Shown in pieces: positions 18,499 through 28,630 of a stretch of DNA of 64,000 bases (its first letter is position 1; each line of letters starts with the position of its first letter). The translations under genes were made by a program, and so were the position numbers. A model generated the notes under the pieces. That model was not told the DNA's origin and did no database searches. It saw only the letters and a program-made list of their open reading frames with translations. The stretch covers positions 1 through 64,000 of the forward strand of contig CAVYYD010000008.1 in the NCBI GenBank assembly GCA_963772645.1, given 5' to 3'. Origin of the DNA: DASSQJ01 sp963772645. Lineage in GTDB: Bacteria > Actinomycetota > Actinomycetes > Actinomycetales > Dermatophilaceae.

Positions 18499-18947
18499 CC
18501 ACACCGACCGGCCACCGGGCCGACCCCTGGCAGGTGCCGGAGGTCGAGGCGCTCGCCTCCCTCCGGCCCTCCGGGGCGGCGGCGCTGCTCGCGGGCCGCT
18601 ACGGGCTGCGCCATCTCGCCGTGCTCGCCGTGCTCGCCCCGCTCGTCCTCTGGTGGTACCACGCCTCGCTGCCCCCCGGCTTCGCCCCCGGAGCAGGGTG
18701 GTGGGCCGCCCTGGCCGTCGCGGCGCTCCTCGGCGCGGCGGCCCTCGCCACCTACCTGCCGGCGCCCGCGGTCGGTGGCGTCCGTACCCCCGGCCGGCCG
18801 TGCGGCGCCCCCGCGGGCCTGCTCGTCGTCCTCGCCGCGCTCTCCCTCGGCGGCGCCGTCCCCTCGCTGCTCAGCGCCGTACCGGCGCTCGCCCTCGCCG
18901 GCACCGCCCTCGGGGCCCGGGTGCTGACCGCCGCCACCTGCCGCTGA
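18495..18947 (+). CDS. Small hypothetical membrane protein coupled to the Cys-rich protein
   Basis: 150 residues from GTG 18495, overlapping the preceding stop by 4 bp. A hydrophilic leader contains EVEALASLRPSGAAALLAG. About four hydrophobic segments follow (LRHLAVLAVLAPLVLWW, WWAALAVAALLGAAALATYL, AGLLVVLAALSLGG, LLSAVPALALAGTALG). No His or Cys clusters typical of metal transporters are present. Position behind the CsoR-type operator is the only functional hint. Not a recognised family. Confidence 0.65.
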   Translation: MTTPTGHRADPWQVPEVEALASLRPSGAAALLAGRYGLRHLAVLAVLAPLVLWWYHASLPPGFAPGAGWWAALAVAALLGAAALATYLPAPAVGGVRTPGRPCGAPAGLLVVLAALSLGGAVPSLLSAVPALALAGTALGARVLTAATCR

Positions 18948-18963
18948 CCGGCCGATCGACCGG

Positions 18964-19296
18964 TCAGACGGGCCGCCCACCCGCCTCGTCGCACGCCTGA
19001 CCATCGGCCGCCTCACCGGCCGCGGCCAGCTCGACCGCCTCGACCACCTCGTCGAGCGAGACGTACACCGCGGCGTGGGGCAGGCGGGAGAGGCGGCAGC
19101 ACAGCCGCACCGGCTCCTGGCGACCCAGCAGGAAGGCGATGAGGTCGTCCTGTTGCGCGGGGAAGGGATGTCCCTCGAGCGCAGCGCGCAGGTCCGCGAG
19201 ATCGCGCTCGAGCAAGGGGTCCAGCGCCTCCCCCCGGGACCCGGCCGACGGGCCGGAGAGGTCCCCCCGCGCCCCACCGGGCTCGACCACGGTCAT
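18964..19296 (-). CDS. Small acidic hypothetical protein, DUF2795-like
   Basis: 110 residues. ATG 19296 is preceded by GGAGGGACCGG. The core (EGHPFPAQQDDLIAFLLG, then RLSRLPHAAVYVSLDEVVEAVE) matches the DUF2795 pattern of an ATxxDLIxxA helix followed by LP-x-Y-x(2)-EV. A soluble helical protein is expected. Divergent from the sigma-factor gene with a 196-bp shared upstream region, in which I see no clear promoter. The family call is moderate and the function unknown. Confidence 0.6.
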   Translation of the reverse strand: MTVVEPGGARGDLSGPSAGSRGEALDPLLERDLADLRAALEGHPFPAQQDDLIAFLLGRQEPVRLCCRLSRLPHAAVYVSLDEVVEAVELAAAGEAADGQACDEAGGRPV

Positions 19297-19492
19297 CCGG
19301 TCCCTCCTCCGTCCGGCCGCCCGCCTCATTGCGGGCGTCCCCGACCCTACCCGTTCCGCGGCCCGGCAAACCGGTCCGTCGTGAGAGCCCCGCAGCGCCG
19401 GGCGCCCGCGGTACGGTCGCGGACAACCCAATCGGGTCATCACGATGGTCGAGCAGCGTGCCATCCGTCCACGACGGACAGGAGGCACGACC

Positions 19493-20284
19493 ATGACGAC
19501 GATCCCCATCTCCCGGCCCACGGCGCGCGGGCCGGCCGGCCACGACGATGTCGAGAGCCTGCTCCGCGCCCTCGCCGACGTCCCGTCACCGGCCGAGCAG
19601 CGGCGGCTCGTCGACGCGGTCGTCGTCGCCACCCTCCCCCTCGCCGACTCCCTCGCCCACCGGTACGCGGGCCGCGGCATCGACACCGAGGACCTCGAGC
19701 AGGTCGCCCGGGCCGCACTCGTCGGCGCCGTCCACCGGTACCGCCCCGGCGGTGGCCGAGGGTTCGAGGCCTTCGCCGTGCCGACCATCCGCGGTGAGCT
19801 CAAGCGGCACTTCCGCGACTGCGGCTGGACGGTCCGACCGCCGCGCCGGCTGCAGGAGCTGCGGGCCGAGCTGAGCGCCACCGAGGAGGCGCTTCGCCAC
19901 CGCCTCGGCCGCGAGGCCACCGTGGCCGAGCTCGCGGCCGCCCAGGCCTGCTCGACCTGCGACGTCGAGGAGGCCCGCCGTTGCGGCAGCGGTTTCCGGC
20001 CCGGCTCGCTCGACGCCCCGACGTCCACCGGCGACACCGTCGGCGCCGGGCTGCCGGACGCCGACGACCCGTACGCGGCATCCGACCTGCGGAGCACCGT
20101 CCGGGTCGAGGTGGCCCGGCTCACCCCGCGCGAGCAGCTCATCGTCGCCCTCCGCTTCGGGGAGGAGCGCACCCAGAGCGAGATCGGCGAGGTGCTCGGG
20201 GTGAGCCAGATGCAGGTCTCCCGGCTGCTCGCGGCGATCATCGACCGGCTCGCCGGGGCGCTGGGAGTGGGCACCGCCGCCTGA
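19493..20284 (+). CDS. RNA polymerase sigma factor, SigB/SigF/SigG family
   Basis: 263 residues. ATG 19493 follows ACAGGAGGCACGACC. Region 2 reads AHRYAGRGIDTEDLEQVA and YRPGGGRGFEAFAVPTIRGE, region 3 begins RRLQELRAELSATEEALRH with REATVAELA, and region 4 has LTPREQLIVALRFGEERTQ plus the helix-turn-helix IGEVLGVSQMQVSRLL. This is the general-stress and differentiation sigma group. No anti-sigma or anti-anti-sigma gene lies beside it, which is unusual for this group, so its control must be elsewhere or transcriptional. Confidence 0.92.
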   Translation: MTTIPISRPTARGPAGHDDVESLLRALADVPSPAEQRRLVDAVVVATLPLADSLAHRYAGRGIDTEDLEQVARAALVGAVHRYRPGGGRGFEAFAVPTIRGELKRHFRDCGWTVRPPRRLQELRAELSATEEALRHRLGREATVAELAAAQACSTCDVEEARRCGSGFRPGSLDAPTSTGDTVGAGLPDADDPYAASDLRSTVRVEVARLTPREQLIVALRFGEERTQSEIGEVLGVSQMQVSRLLAAIIDRLAGALGVGTAA

Positions 20285-20307
20285 CCCGACGCGGTACCGT
20301 CGCGCCC

Positions 20308-21660
20308 ATGCGCGTGCTGGGACGGATCCTCTCCGTGGTGCTCGTCCTCGTCGTCATCGGCGCCGTCTGGGGCTACCGACGCGAGGAGCCGCTGCTGCGG
20401 ACCGGCACGGGCTACGCCGCCCACAACACGTGCGCGGTCACGCTGCTCGCCGCTCGCTCGGACCCCGAGGACGACCTCCCGCCGAACCCCCTCGTCCCCT
20501 ACCTCACCGGGTACGTCAACCAGGGCGGCAGGTCGGCCGCCTCCGCCGTGCTCTGGGTGCTCGCCAAGCAGCACGCCTACTACACCCCGGGCTACGGCTG
20601 TACCGTCGCCGACGAGCGCCCCACCGGAATGGGTCGGGCGACGAAGGTCGAGAGCGACCCCAACCCGTTCTCCGACGCGCCGGCCCCGGAGACCACCCCC
20701 GAGGTCACCGCCGCCATCGGCCACGCCTTCGGGGACGACCTGTCCAGCGCCCGGAGGAAGGCACTGGGCACCCGAGCGGTCGTGGTCCTGCGGGCCGGCA
20801 AGCTGGTCGGCGAGCGCTACTCGGCCGGGTTCGACAAGAACACCCCGCAGCTGGGGTGGTCGATGGGCAAGAGCGTGGCCAACCTCCTCCTGGGCCGGTA
20901 CGCGAGCGAGCGACGGTTCACCCTCGACCAGGACCACCTGCGCCCCGAGTGGACCGACGGCCGCTCGGCGATCACCCTCGACCAGCTGATGCGGATGACG
21001 AGCGGGCTGTCGTGGGACGAGACCTACGAGCTCGGCACCCCGATCACCGAGATGCTCTACGAGCAGCCCGACATGGCCGCGTACGCGGCGAGCCAGCCGC
21101 TGGCCCACCCCCCGGGGACCTACCTGCAGTACTCGAGCGGGTCGACGAACATCCTCTGCAACTGGATCACCCGGCTCGCCGACGTCCCGGACACCGACTT
21201 CCCCCGCACCGAGCTCTTCGCACCGCTCGGGCTCTCCTCGGCGGTCTGGGAGCCGGACGCCTCGGGGACTCCGGTCTGCAGCTCCTATCTCTGGGCGACG
21301 CCGCGGGACTGGGCCACGATCGGCCAGTTCGCCCTCCAGAACGGCACGTGGGGCGACAAGCAGCTGCTGCCCGAGGACTGGATGAAGCGGTCCACGACGG
21401 CGACGAAGGTCGCGCAGAGCGAGGAGAAGGGCTACGCCGCCGGCTGGTGGGTCAACAAGCAGGCCGACGGGACGCTCGTCGACCCGACCCTGCCCGACGA
21501 CGCCTACTGGGCCGAGGGCCACGACGGCCAGGAGCTGTTCGTCGTCCCCTCCTCCGACCTCGTCGTCGTGCGGCTGGGCTTCACCCCCACGCTGTCCTCG
21601 GACCAGTGGCGCACCGACCGGCTGGTGGCCGACCTCGTGGCGATCGGCGAGCAGGGCTGA
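20308..21660 (+). CDS. Serine hydrolase, beta-lactamase/class C PBP-like, membrane-anchored
   Basis: 450 residues. An N-terminal hydrophobic helix (residues 4-22) looks like an uncleaved anchor or signal peptide. The active-site triad of the serine beta-lactamase-like family is visible: SxxK at S185-M-G-K188, the Tyr motif in YLQYSSGS, and HDG near the C-terminus (GHDGQE) in place of KTG. It resembles esterase EstB or D-aminopeptidase-like 6-aminohexanoate hydrolases (NylB) rather than true beta-lactamases. Extracytoplasmic hydrolysis of an amide or ester is likely; the substrate is unknown. Begins 23 bp after the sigma factor. Confidence 0.85.
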   Translation: MRVLGRILSVVLVLVVIGAVWGYRREEPLLRTGTGYAAHNTCAVTLLAARSDPEDDLPPNPLVPYLTGYVNQGGRSAASAVLWVLAKQHAYYTPGYGCTVADERPTGMGRATKVESDPNPFSDAPAPETTPEVTAAIGHAFGDDLSSARRKALGTRAVVVLRAGKLVGERYSAGFDKNTPQLGWSMGKSVANLLLGRYASERRFTLDQDHLRPEWTDGRSAITLDQLMRMTSGLSWDETYELGTPITEMLYEQPDMAAYAASQPLAHPPGTYLQYSSGSTNILCNWITRLADVPDTDFPRTELFAPLGLSSAVWEPDASGTPVCSSYLWATPRDWATIGQFALQNGTWGDKQLLPEDWMKRSTTATKVAQSEEKGYAAGWWVNKQADGTLVDPTLPDDAYWAEGHDGQELFVVPSSDLVVVRLGFTPTLSSDQWRTDRLVADLVAIGEQG

Positions 21661-21664
21661 GCGC

Positions 21665-21686
21665 GGCCCGGGGGCGTCCCCGGGCC
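21665..21686. terminator. Bidirectional hairpin between convergent genes
   Basis: GGCCCGGGG and CCCCGGGCC form a 9-bp stem with a GCGT loop in the 28-bp gap between two convergent stops. No U-tract, as is common in high-GC actinobacteria. Position makes terminator function likely. Confidence 0.6.
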
Positions 21687-21688
21687 AC

Positions 21689-22384
21689 TCAGAAGGCGGG
21701 GGTGACGACGACGGTGCCGTTGGCGTCGACGTCGCCGAAGAGCGGGATGCACGAGACGCCGGCGGTGGTCGCGTCGGCCGACTCCGGGGTCGCGGTGCAC
21801 ACCGTCTCGACCCTGTCACTGCCCTGGCCCTGGAAGCTCATCGAGAAGACGACCGGCACCGACTGCGGATCGGTGAAGGTCGCGGTCATCCCGGCGACCT
21901 CGGAGCCGATCGAGCCGGGCTGGACGCTCCAGCCGGCGTCGATCGTGGCCCGGGGCAGGTCGAAGCCGGCACCGACCGAGACCTCGACCGAGTCGCCGCC
22001 CAGCGACGGGACGGCCGTCGACCCGTCGGTGGGCAGGTCCGTCGGGAAGCCGCTCGGCAGCGCGGACTGGACCTCCTCGACCGCCCTGGTGGCCGTCCGC
22101 GCGAAGAGGATGCCCCCGACGACCACGGCGACGAGGAGCAGCACGACCGCGACGGCCGCCGCGATGAGGCAGCCCTTGGCCCCGCTGCTCATCCCGCTCC
22201 TCGGCGGGGGGTACCCCTCGGGGGCCGGGTAGCCGCCCGGCTGCGGGTACCCACCGGGCGCGGGGGGGCCGGGCGCGGGCTGCCCCGGCGCGGGCGGGGT
22301 GCGGAAGTGCTCGCTCCACTGCTGGCCGTCCCACCACCGCTCGCGTCCATCCGGCTGCCGGTGCCACCCCGGGGGTGCGCTCAT
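21689..22384 (-). CDS. DUF2510 membrane-anchored protein
   Basis: 231 residues from ATG 22384. Residues 1-28 form the DUF2510 WW-like module (PPGWHRQPDGRERWWDGQQW). A Pro/Gly/Tyr-rich linker (GGYPxPEGYPPP type) leads to one membrane helix at about 70-92 (CLIAAAVAVVLLLVAVVVGG). The extracellular C-terminal domain of about 130 residues has two Cys likely to form a disulfide. Type II topology. Such proteins are common in actinobacteria and their role is not established. Confidence 0.8.
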   Translation of the reverse strand: MSAPPGWHRQPDGRERWWDGQQWSEHFRTPPAPGQPAPGPPAPGGYPQPGGYPAPEGYPPPRSGMSSGAKGCLIAAAVAVVLLLVAVVVGGILFARTATRAVEEVQSALPSGFPTDLPTDGSTAVPSLGGDSVEVSVGAGFDLPRATIDAGWSVQPGSIGSEVAGMTATFTDPQSVPVVFSMSFQGQGSDRVETVCTATPESADATTAGVSCIPLFGDVDANGTVVVTPAF

Positions 22385-22541
22385 CGCCCTCGTCCTCCTC
22401 CACCGACGACGGCCGCCGGTCCCGCTGCACAGGCTAGGGCCATCGAGGGCTGCCGCCGCCAGGGTTCGGGGTGAGCCCCGGCGCAGCGCGAGCCGGTGGG
22501 CGTCCCCGGTGGATGAGAGGGTGGCCTCGGGAGGTGGTGAC

Positions 22542-22841
22542 GTGCCCGACGTCGAGGTGCGGCTGAACCAGGACCGCGAGCGCTGGGAGGCGTGGGTGGA
22601 CGGCGAGCTCGCCGGGCGGGCATACGTCCGGCAGCTGGGCGGCGGCGACGTCCGCTTCACGCACACCGAGGTCGACGACGGGTTCGAGGGGCGCGGCGTC
22701 GGGAGCGCACTGGCCCGCACGGCGCTCGACGCGGTGGCCGCCGACGGGGGCCACGTCGTCCCCGACTGCCCCTTCGTCCGCGGGTGGATCGAGAGGCATC
22801 CCCGCTACCAGCGGCTCGTCCTCCCCGCGCCCCCGCCCTGA
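22542..22841 (+). CDS. GNAT-like N-acetyltransferase (YjdJ type)
   Basis: 99 residues from GTG 22542 after GGGAGGTGGTGAC. Short CoA-binding GNAT variant with VDDGFEGRGVGSALAR (the R/QxxGxG/A acetyl-CoA loop) and the family-typical ending CPFVRGWIERHPRYQRLV. Length equals the usual size of this mini-GNAT family (about 90-100 residues). The acceptor is unknown. Confidence 0.85.
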   Translation: MPDVEVRLNQDRERWEAWVDGELAGRAYVRQLGGGDVRFTHTEVDDGFEGRGVGSALARTALDAVAADGGHVVPDCPFVRGWIERHPRYQRLVLPAPPP

Positions 22842-22906
22842 CCCACCCGCCTGGCGACCGGGCTCGGACCGGCAACCGGCCCGCCGCCGAGTGCCAGGGT
22901 GGTCGG

Positions 22907-23425
22907 GTGAGCAGTGGCGGAACCCGCGTCCTCGTCATCAGCGACACCCACCTGCCGACCCGGGCCCGTGACCTCCCGACGGAGGTCTGGGACGCCGTCG
23001 AGCTGGCCGACCTGGTCGTCCACGCCGGAGACTGGGTCGACGCCCGGACCCTCGAGCGCCTCGAGGCGCGCAGTCGCCGCCTGCTGGCCTGCTGGGGGAA
23101 CAACGACGGGGCGGACCTGCGCGAGCGACTCCCCGAGGTCGCGCGGGCGACGGTCGAGGGCGTGCGGGTGGCCGTGGTGCACGAGACGGGCCCCCGGCAG
23201 CACCGCGAGCAGCGGATGCGCGCCGCGTACCCGGACGCGGACCTGCTCGTCTTCGGGCACAGCCACATCCCCTGGGACACCTCGCACGAAGGGCTGCGGC
23301 TGGTCAACCCCGGCTCCCCCACCGACCGGCGCCGCGAGCCGGCGTGCACCTACCTCACCCTCCGCCTCGCCGACGGCGCCGTGCACGACGTCGAGCTCCA
23401 CCGGTTGCCGCCGCGTACCCGGTGA
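22907..23425 (+). CDS. Metallophosphoesterase, YfcE/MJ0936 family
   Basis: 172 residues from GTG 22907, with CCAGGGTGG upstream. All calcineurin-like blocks are present: VLVISDTHLP (D/H metal ligands), VVHAGDWVD, CWGNNDG, VAVVHETG, FGHSHIP and VNPGSPTDRR. A small cytosolic phosphodiesterase is expected. The following 169 bp up to 23594, between convergent genes, show no gene or clear terminator. Confidence 0.9.
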   Translation: MSSGGTRVLVISDTHLPTRARDLPTEVWDAVELADLVVHAGDWVDARTLERLEARSRRLLACWGNNDGADLRERLPEVARATVEGVRVAVVHETGPRQHREQRMRAAYPDADLLVFGHSHIPWDTSHEGLRLVNPGSPTDRRREPACTYLTLRLADGAVHDVELHRLPPRTR

Positions 23426-23594
23426 GGCGAAGCCCGGGCTCGAGCCACTTCGGGATGCGGCGCCGACCCCGTGACGAGGCGCCCGCAGGCCGTGGCCGTC
23501 CACCGAGACGTGACGGTCCTTGGCGGTCCACCGTGGTGCATCCGGCGGGGTGGCCGCGGCTGGGCCGCCGATCCGGTCCGTCGCGGCACGGCCC

Positions 23595-25760
23595 TCAGGC
23601 GTAGCGACCTCCCGAGGCGGCCAGCTCGACGAGCGAGCCCGGTGGCTGGAACCGCGGGCCGTAGGCCCGCGCCAGCTCGCGGGCCCGCTCCACGAACCCC
23701 GCCGGACCGCCCTCGTACTGGTTGACGTACTGGAGGACCCCGCCGGTCCATGGCGGGAAGCCGATGCCCTGGAGCGACCCGATGTTGGCGTCCGGCACCG
23801 AGGTGAGCACGCCCTCGTCGAGGCAGCGCACCGCGTCGATGGCCTCGGCGAAGAGCATCCGCTCCTGGAGGTCCCTCCACGGCACGTCCGCGGTGCCCGA
23901 CGCGAACCGCTCCCGCAGCCCGGGCCACAGCCGTACCCGCTGACCGTCCTCGTCGTACTCGTAGAAGCCGCCGCCGCCGGAGCGACCGGTGCGGCCCTCC
24001 TCCTCGACGAGGAGGTCGAGGACCGCCTCCGAGCCGTGCTCGACCCACGTGCCCCCCTCGGCCTCGAGCGCCGCCCGGGCCTCCCGGCGGATCCGTCGGG
24101 GAAGGGTGAGCGTGAGCTCGTCGAGGAGCTGGAGCGGCCCGACCGGGTAGCCCGCCTGGAGGGCCGCCTGCTCGACGAGGGCCGGCTCGACCCCCTCGCC
24201 GACCGCCGCGACCCCCTCGTCGACGAACGTGCCGATGACCCGCGAGGTGAAGAAGCCTCGCCCGTCGTTCACGACGATCGGCGTCTTGCCGAGCTGGCGG
24301 ACGACGTCGAAGGCCCTGGCGAGCGCGGCGTCGGACGTCTGCTCGCCCCGGACGATCTCCACCAGCGGCATCCTGTCGGCCGGCGAGAAGAAGTGGATGC
24401 CGACGAGGTCCTCGGGTCGCGAGATCCCGAGGGCGAGGAGGCTGATCGGCAGCGTCGAGGTGTTGGACCCGAGGACGGCACCCGGCTCGAGCAGGCCCTG
24501 GACCTCACGGAACACCTGCTGCTTGACCTCCACGGACTCGACGACGGCCTCGATGACGAGGTCGACCCCGGCGAGGTCGGCGGAGTCGGCACTCGGGGTG
24601 ATCCGGTCGAGGAGGGCCGCGGACCGCTCCCGCGTGGTGCGCCCGCGCTCGAGCGCCCTGGCCTCGAGGCGCTCGCCGTAGGCCTTCCCGCGCTGGGCCG
24701 CCTCGAGCGAGACGTCCTCGAGGACGACCCGGACCCCGGCCTTCGCGCAGACGTAGGCGATCGCGGCGCCCATCATCCCCGCCCCGATCACCCCGACCGT
24801 GCGTGCGGTGTACGTCGGGAACCCCGGCGGGCGGGACGCCCCGCCGTTGACCTTCTGGAGGTCGTAGAAGGTGCCGATCATGTTCTTGGCCACCTGGCCA
24901 CGCATCAGCGAGACGAGGTAGCGGGTCTCCACCTCGGTCGCGGTGTCGAGGTCGACGAGGCTGCCCTCGACGGCAGCGGCGAGGGCCGCGCGGGGGGCCG
25001 GCGCCGGGGCGCCCCTGGTCTGCTTGCGGAGGTTCGCCGCGTACGCGGGGAGGAGGGCGGCGACCTTCGGCGAGGCCGCCGACCCGCCGGGGATGCGGAA
25101 GCCCTTGACGTCCCACGGCTGCACCGCGTCGGGGTGCGCGCGGATCCATGCCCTCGCGGCCGAGAGCAGCTCCTCCGGGGTCGCCGCGAGCTCGTCGACG
25201 ACCCGCGTCGCGAGGGCCTCGGCGGGGCGGTGCGCCCGACCGGTGAGGACCCAGTCCATGAGCGCCGGCTGGAGGCCGAGCATGCGGACCAGCCGGCTCA
25301 CCCCGCCCCCGCCGGGCAGCAGGCCGAGGGTGACCTCCGGGACACCGAGCCGGACGTCGGGCCGGTCGAGGAGGACGCGGTGGTGGGTCGCGAGCGCCAC
25401 CTCGAGGCCACCGCCGAGCGCGGTGCCGTTGACGGCCGCGACGACCGGCCGGCCGAGGGTCTCGTAGCGGCGCATCAGCGCCTTGACGTGGTCGATGTGC
25501 GCCGCGGTGGCGGCGGCGGTCCCCGCCGTCACCTCGCGCATGATCCGCAGGTCGCCGCCGGCGAAGAAGGACCTCTTCGCGCTGGTGAGCACGACGCCGG
25601 TGACCGACCCGCGTTCTGCCTCCAGCCGGTCGAGCGCCGCCTCGTAGGCCGTCGCCCACGTGTCGTTCATCGTGTTGACCGGCTGGTCGGGGTCGTCCAT
25701 CGTCAGGGTGACGATGCCCTCGTCGTCCTGCTCCCAGTGCATCCCGCGGATGTCGCTCAT
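23595..25760 (-). CDS. fadB: Multifunctional fatty-acid oxidation protein (enoyl-CoA hydratase / 3-hydroxyacyl-CoA dehydrogenase)
   Basis: 721 residues. The N-terminal crotonase domain has an oxyanion-hole segment (FFAGGDLRIM) and GTALGGGLEVALATHH. The central Rossmann domain (GVIGAGMMGAAIAYVCAKAG, about residue 330) is followed by SNTSTLPIS and GIHFFSPADRMPLVE, then the 3-hydroxyacyl-CoA dehydrogenase C-terminal repeats. It catalyses steps two and three of beta-oxidation. It lies 43 bp downstream of the thiolase gene on the same strand, so the two genes form the classic FadAB operon. The symbol rests on family and context. Confidence 0.92.
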   Translation of the reverse strand: MSDIRGMHWEQDDEGIVTLTMDDPDQPVNTMNDTWATAYEAALDRLEAERGSVTGVVLTSAKRSFFAGGDLRIMREVTAGTAAATAAHIDHVKALMRRYETLGRPVVAAVNGTALGGGLEVALATHHRVLLDRPDVRLGVPEVTLGLLPGGGGVSRLVRMLGLQPALMDWVLTGRAHRPAEALATRVVDELAATPEELLSAARAWIRAHPDAVQPWDVKGFRIPGGSAASPKVAALLPAYAANLRKQTRGAPAPAPRAALAAAVEGSLVDLDTATEVETRYLVSLMRGQVAKNMIGTFYDLQKVNGGASRPPGFPTYTARTVGVIGAGMMGAAIAYVCAKAGVRVVLEDVSLEAAQRGKAYGERLEARALERGRTTRERSAALLDRITPSADSADLAGVDLVIEAVVESVEVKQQVFREVQGLLEPGAVLGSNTSTLPISLLALGISRPEDLVGIHFFSPADRMPLVEIVRGEQTSDAALARAFDVVRQLGKTPIVVNDGRGFFTSRVIGTFVDEGVAAVGEGVEPALVEQAALQAGYPVGPLQLLDELTLTLPRRIRREARAALEAEGGTWVEHGSEAVLDLLVEEEGRTGRSGGGGFYEYDEDGQRVRLWPGLRERFASGTADVPWRDLQERMLFAEAIDAVRCLDEGVLTSVPDANIGSLQGIGFPPWTGGVLQYVNQYEGGPAGFVERARELARAYGPRFQPPGSLVELAASGGRYA

Positions 25761-25803
25761 CGTGGTCCTCCGGTGCTCTCGTTCGACGGGCCGCCGTCGT
25801 GGC

Positions 25804-27012
<1,209 letters not shown>

Positions 27013-27179
27013 CGGTGCCTTCGCTGGGGTGTGGACGGGCTCCGGGAGGGTGCCGGGGGCCCGCTGAGGCGTCGGCGGGCCCTCGTGCAGTATGCCTCCC
27101 GGCCGCGGGCCGGCCCGGTCGGTCTGCCGGCGGGGCCGGCTGCCAGCCGCCGTCCAGCAAGGCCCCCCACACTCGGGCC

Positions 27180-28043
27180 GTGCCCCTGACCCCGGCCCGC
27201 CTCCTCACCGCCTGGGCCCCGAGCGCCCTCCTGCTGCTGCCGGTGCTGCTCGCGGCCGGGTACCTCGCCGCCCTGCGGCTGGTGCGGCGGCGGGGCGGCG
27301 CCTGGCCCGGGTGGCGGCCGGCCGTGTTCCTCCTCGGCGACCTGCTGCTGCTCTGGTCGGCGTCCGGCGCGCCCGCGGTGTACCGGGCCGACCCGCTGTG
27401 GGCCGGGACCCTCTCGGTGGGGCTCACGAGCGCGGTGGTCCCGCTCCTCCTCGCCCTCGGCGACCCGGTGGCCTTGTGGGAGAGTGCGCGCGGCCGACCG
27501 GTCGGCTGGGTCCGCGGCCGGCTGGCGCGCGTCATGATGTTCCCGGCCGTCGGCTCCGTCGTGGCCGCCGCGGCGCTCACCGTGGTGTTCACCAGCGGCT
27601 GGTTCGCCGCGGCCCTGACCGACGGCCGCGCGTGGGCCGCCCTGCAGATCGGGGTGCTCGCGGTCGGGATGCTGGTCACCGTTCCGCTGCTGTCCGAGGA
27701 CCTGCTCCCGGCCTGGTGCACCCCGGGGCTGCGCACCCTCCTGGCCTTCACGGACGGCGTCGTCGACGCGGTGCCCGGCATCGTCGTGATGACCACCGTC
27801 GACTGGGTGGCCGGCGGGGCCCTGCTCGCGGCCGCGGAGTCGGTGGGGCTGCCGATGGTCTTCGTGGTCCTCGCGCAGTGGGTGCGTGCCGACGAGGCCG
27901 AGGCCCGCGAGAGCGACGCCCGGCTCGACCGCGCCGAGCACGGCGCCGAGGGCGTGCCGCCCGAGTCCGAGCGCCCGTGGTGGGAGTCCGACCCGCGGCT
28001 CGCCCACCGGTTCCGGGGCCGGGGCGGCGCGGGCCCCGGCTGA
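27180..28043 (+). CDS. CtaG-like (caa3 assembly family) membrane protein
   Basis: 287 residues from GTG 27180. Seven hydrophobic helices, with the family-like segment SAVVPLLLALGDPVALWESARG after helix 3 and a hydrophilic tail ending in WWESDPRLAHR. This matches the topology and core of the cytochrome c oxidase assembly family (PF09678). The His-rich HMxQH segment expected before that core is replaced by a sequence without His (WAGTLSVGLTS), so a copper-related function is doubtful. No neighbour is linked to respiration. Confidence 0.55.
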   Translation: MPLTPARLLTAWAPSALLLLPVLLAAGYLAALRLVRRRGGAWPGWRPAVFLLGDLLLLWSASGAPAVYRADPLWAGTLSVGLTSAVVPLLLALGDPVALWESARGRPVGWVRGRLARVMMFPAVGSVVAAAALTVVFTSGWFAAALTDGRAWAALQIGVLAVGMLVTVPLLSEDLLPAWCTPGLRTLLAFTDGVVDAVPGIVVMTTVDWVAGGALLAAAESVGLPMVFVVLAQWVRADEAEARESDARLDRAEHGAEGVPPESERPWWESDPRLAHRFRGRGGAGPG

Positions 28044-28104
28044 CGCCTCGGCGGCGGGAGCGGTGTGCCCGGGCCGTCGCGGGTGTCGGGCGACGCCCGG
28101 AGGG

Positions 28105-28515
28105 TCAGGCGGCGTGCCGCTTCGGCCGGCGGCCTGGACGCAGCACGGCCCCGGCCGGCACGACCTCGTCCGCCCCGAGGTGCACGCCGTCCCAGACGCG
28201 GGCCCGGGCACCGACGACGGACCGCGCCCCGAGGCGCACGTCGCGCCCGAGGACCGCACCCGCGCCGACCCGGCTGGCCGTCCCGAGGACCGACCCGGGA
28301 CCGACGACGGCGCCGCCCTCGACCCAGGCACCCGGGAGCAGGCGGGCTCCTGCGGCCACGACCGCGCCGGAGTCCACGTACGCGTCCTCGGCGATCTCTG
28401 CCGTCGGGTGGGCATGGGCCGTCGCCTCGACGAGCCCACCGCCGTTCCCGTGCCGTGCGTAGCGGAGCTGCGCCCCGTCGTCGGCGTCGAACTCGACGTA
28501 CTTCCGCTTCGTCAT
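28105..28515 (-). CDS. Hexapeptide-repeat (left-handed beta-helix) protein
   Basis: 136 residues. After a short N-terminus (TKRKYVEFDADDG) the protein is built of imperfect hexapeptides of the [LIV]-G-x4 type from about residue 34 to 125 (AHPTAEIAEDAYVDSGAVV, LGRDVRLGARSVVGARARV). This gives about four turns of a beta-helix as in gamma-carbonic anhydrase-like proteins. The three His ligands of a carbonic anhydrase are not evident, so enzyme activity is doubtful. It may be a binding or scaffold protein. Confidence 0.7.
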   Translation of the reverse strand: MTKRKYVEFDADDGAQLRYARHGNGGGLVEATAHAHPTAEIAEDAYVDSGAVVAAGARLLPGAWVEGGAVVGPGSVLGTASRVGAGAVLGRDVRLGARSVVGARARVWDGVHLGADEVVPAGAVLRPGRRPKRHAA

Positions 28516-28630
28516 GGTGCACCTCCACCCGTGGGGACGATCCGCGCGGCCCGGACGGGCCGACGACCACCCAACGAGCGGGCAGGCGCAGTCATTCCCG
28601 CGGGGCGGCGCGAGCCGCCGGCGACCCGGC

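Noticed and set aside
20308..21660. True beta-lactamase resistance gene
   Set aside because: SxxK and Tyr motifs are present, but the KTG box is replaced by HDG, as in esterase or amidase-like relatives.
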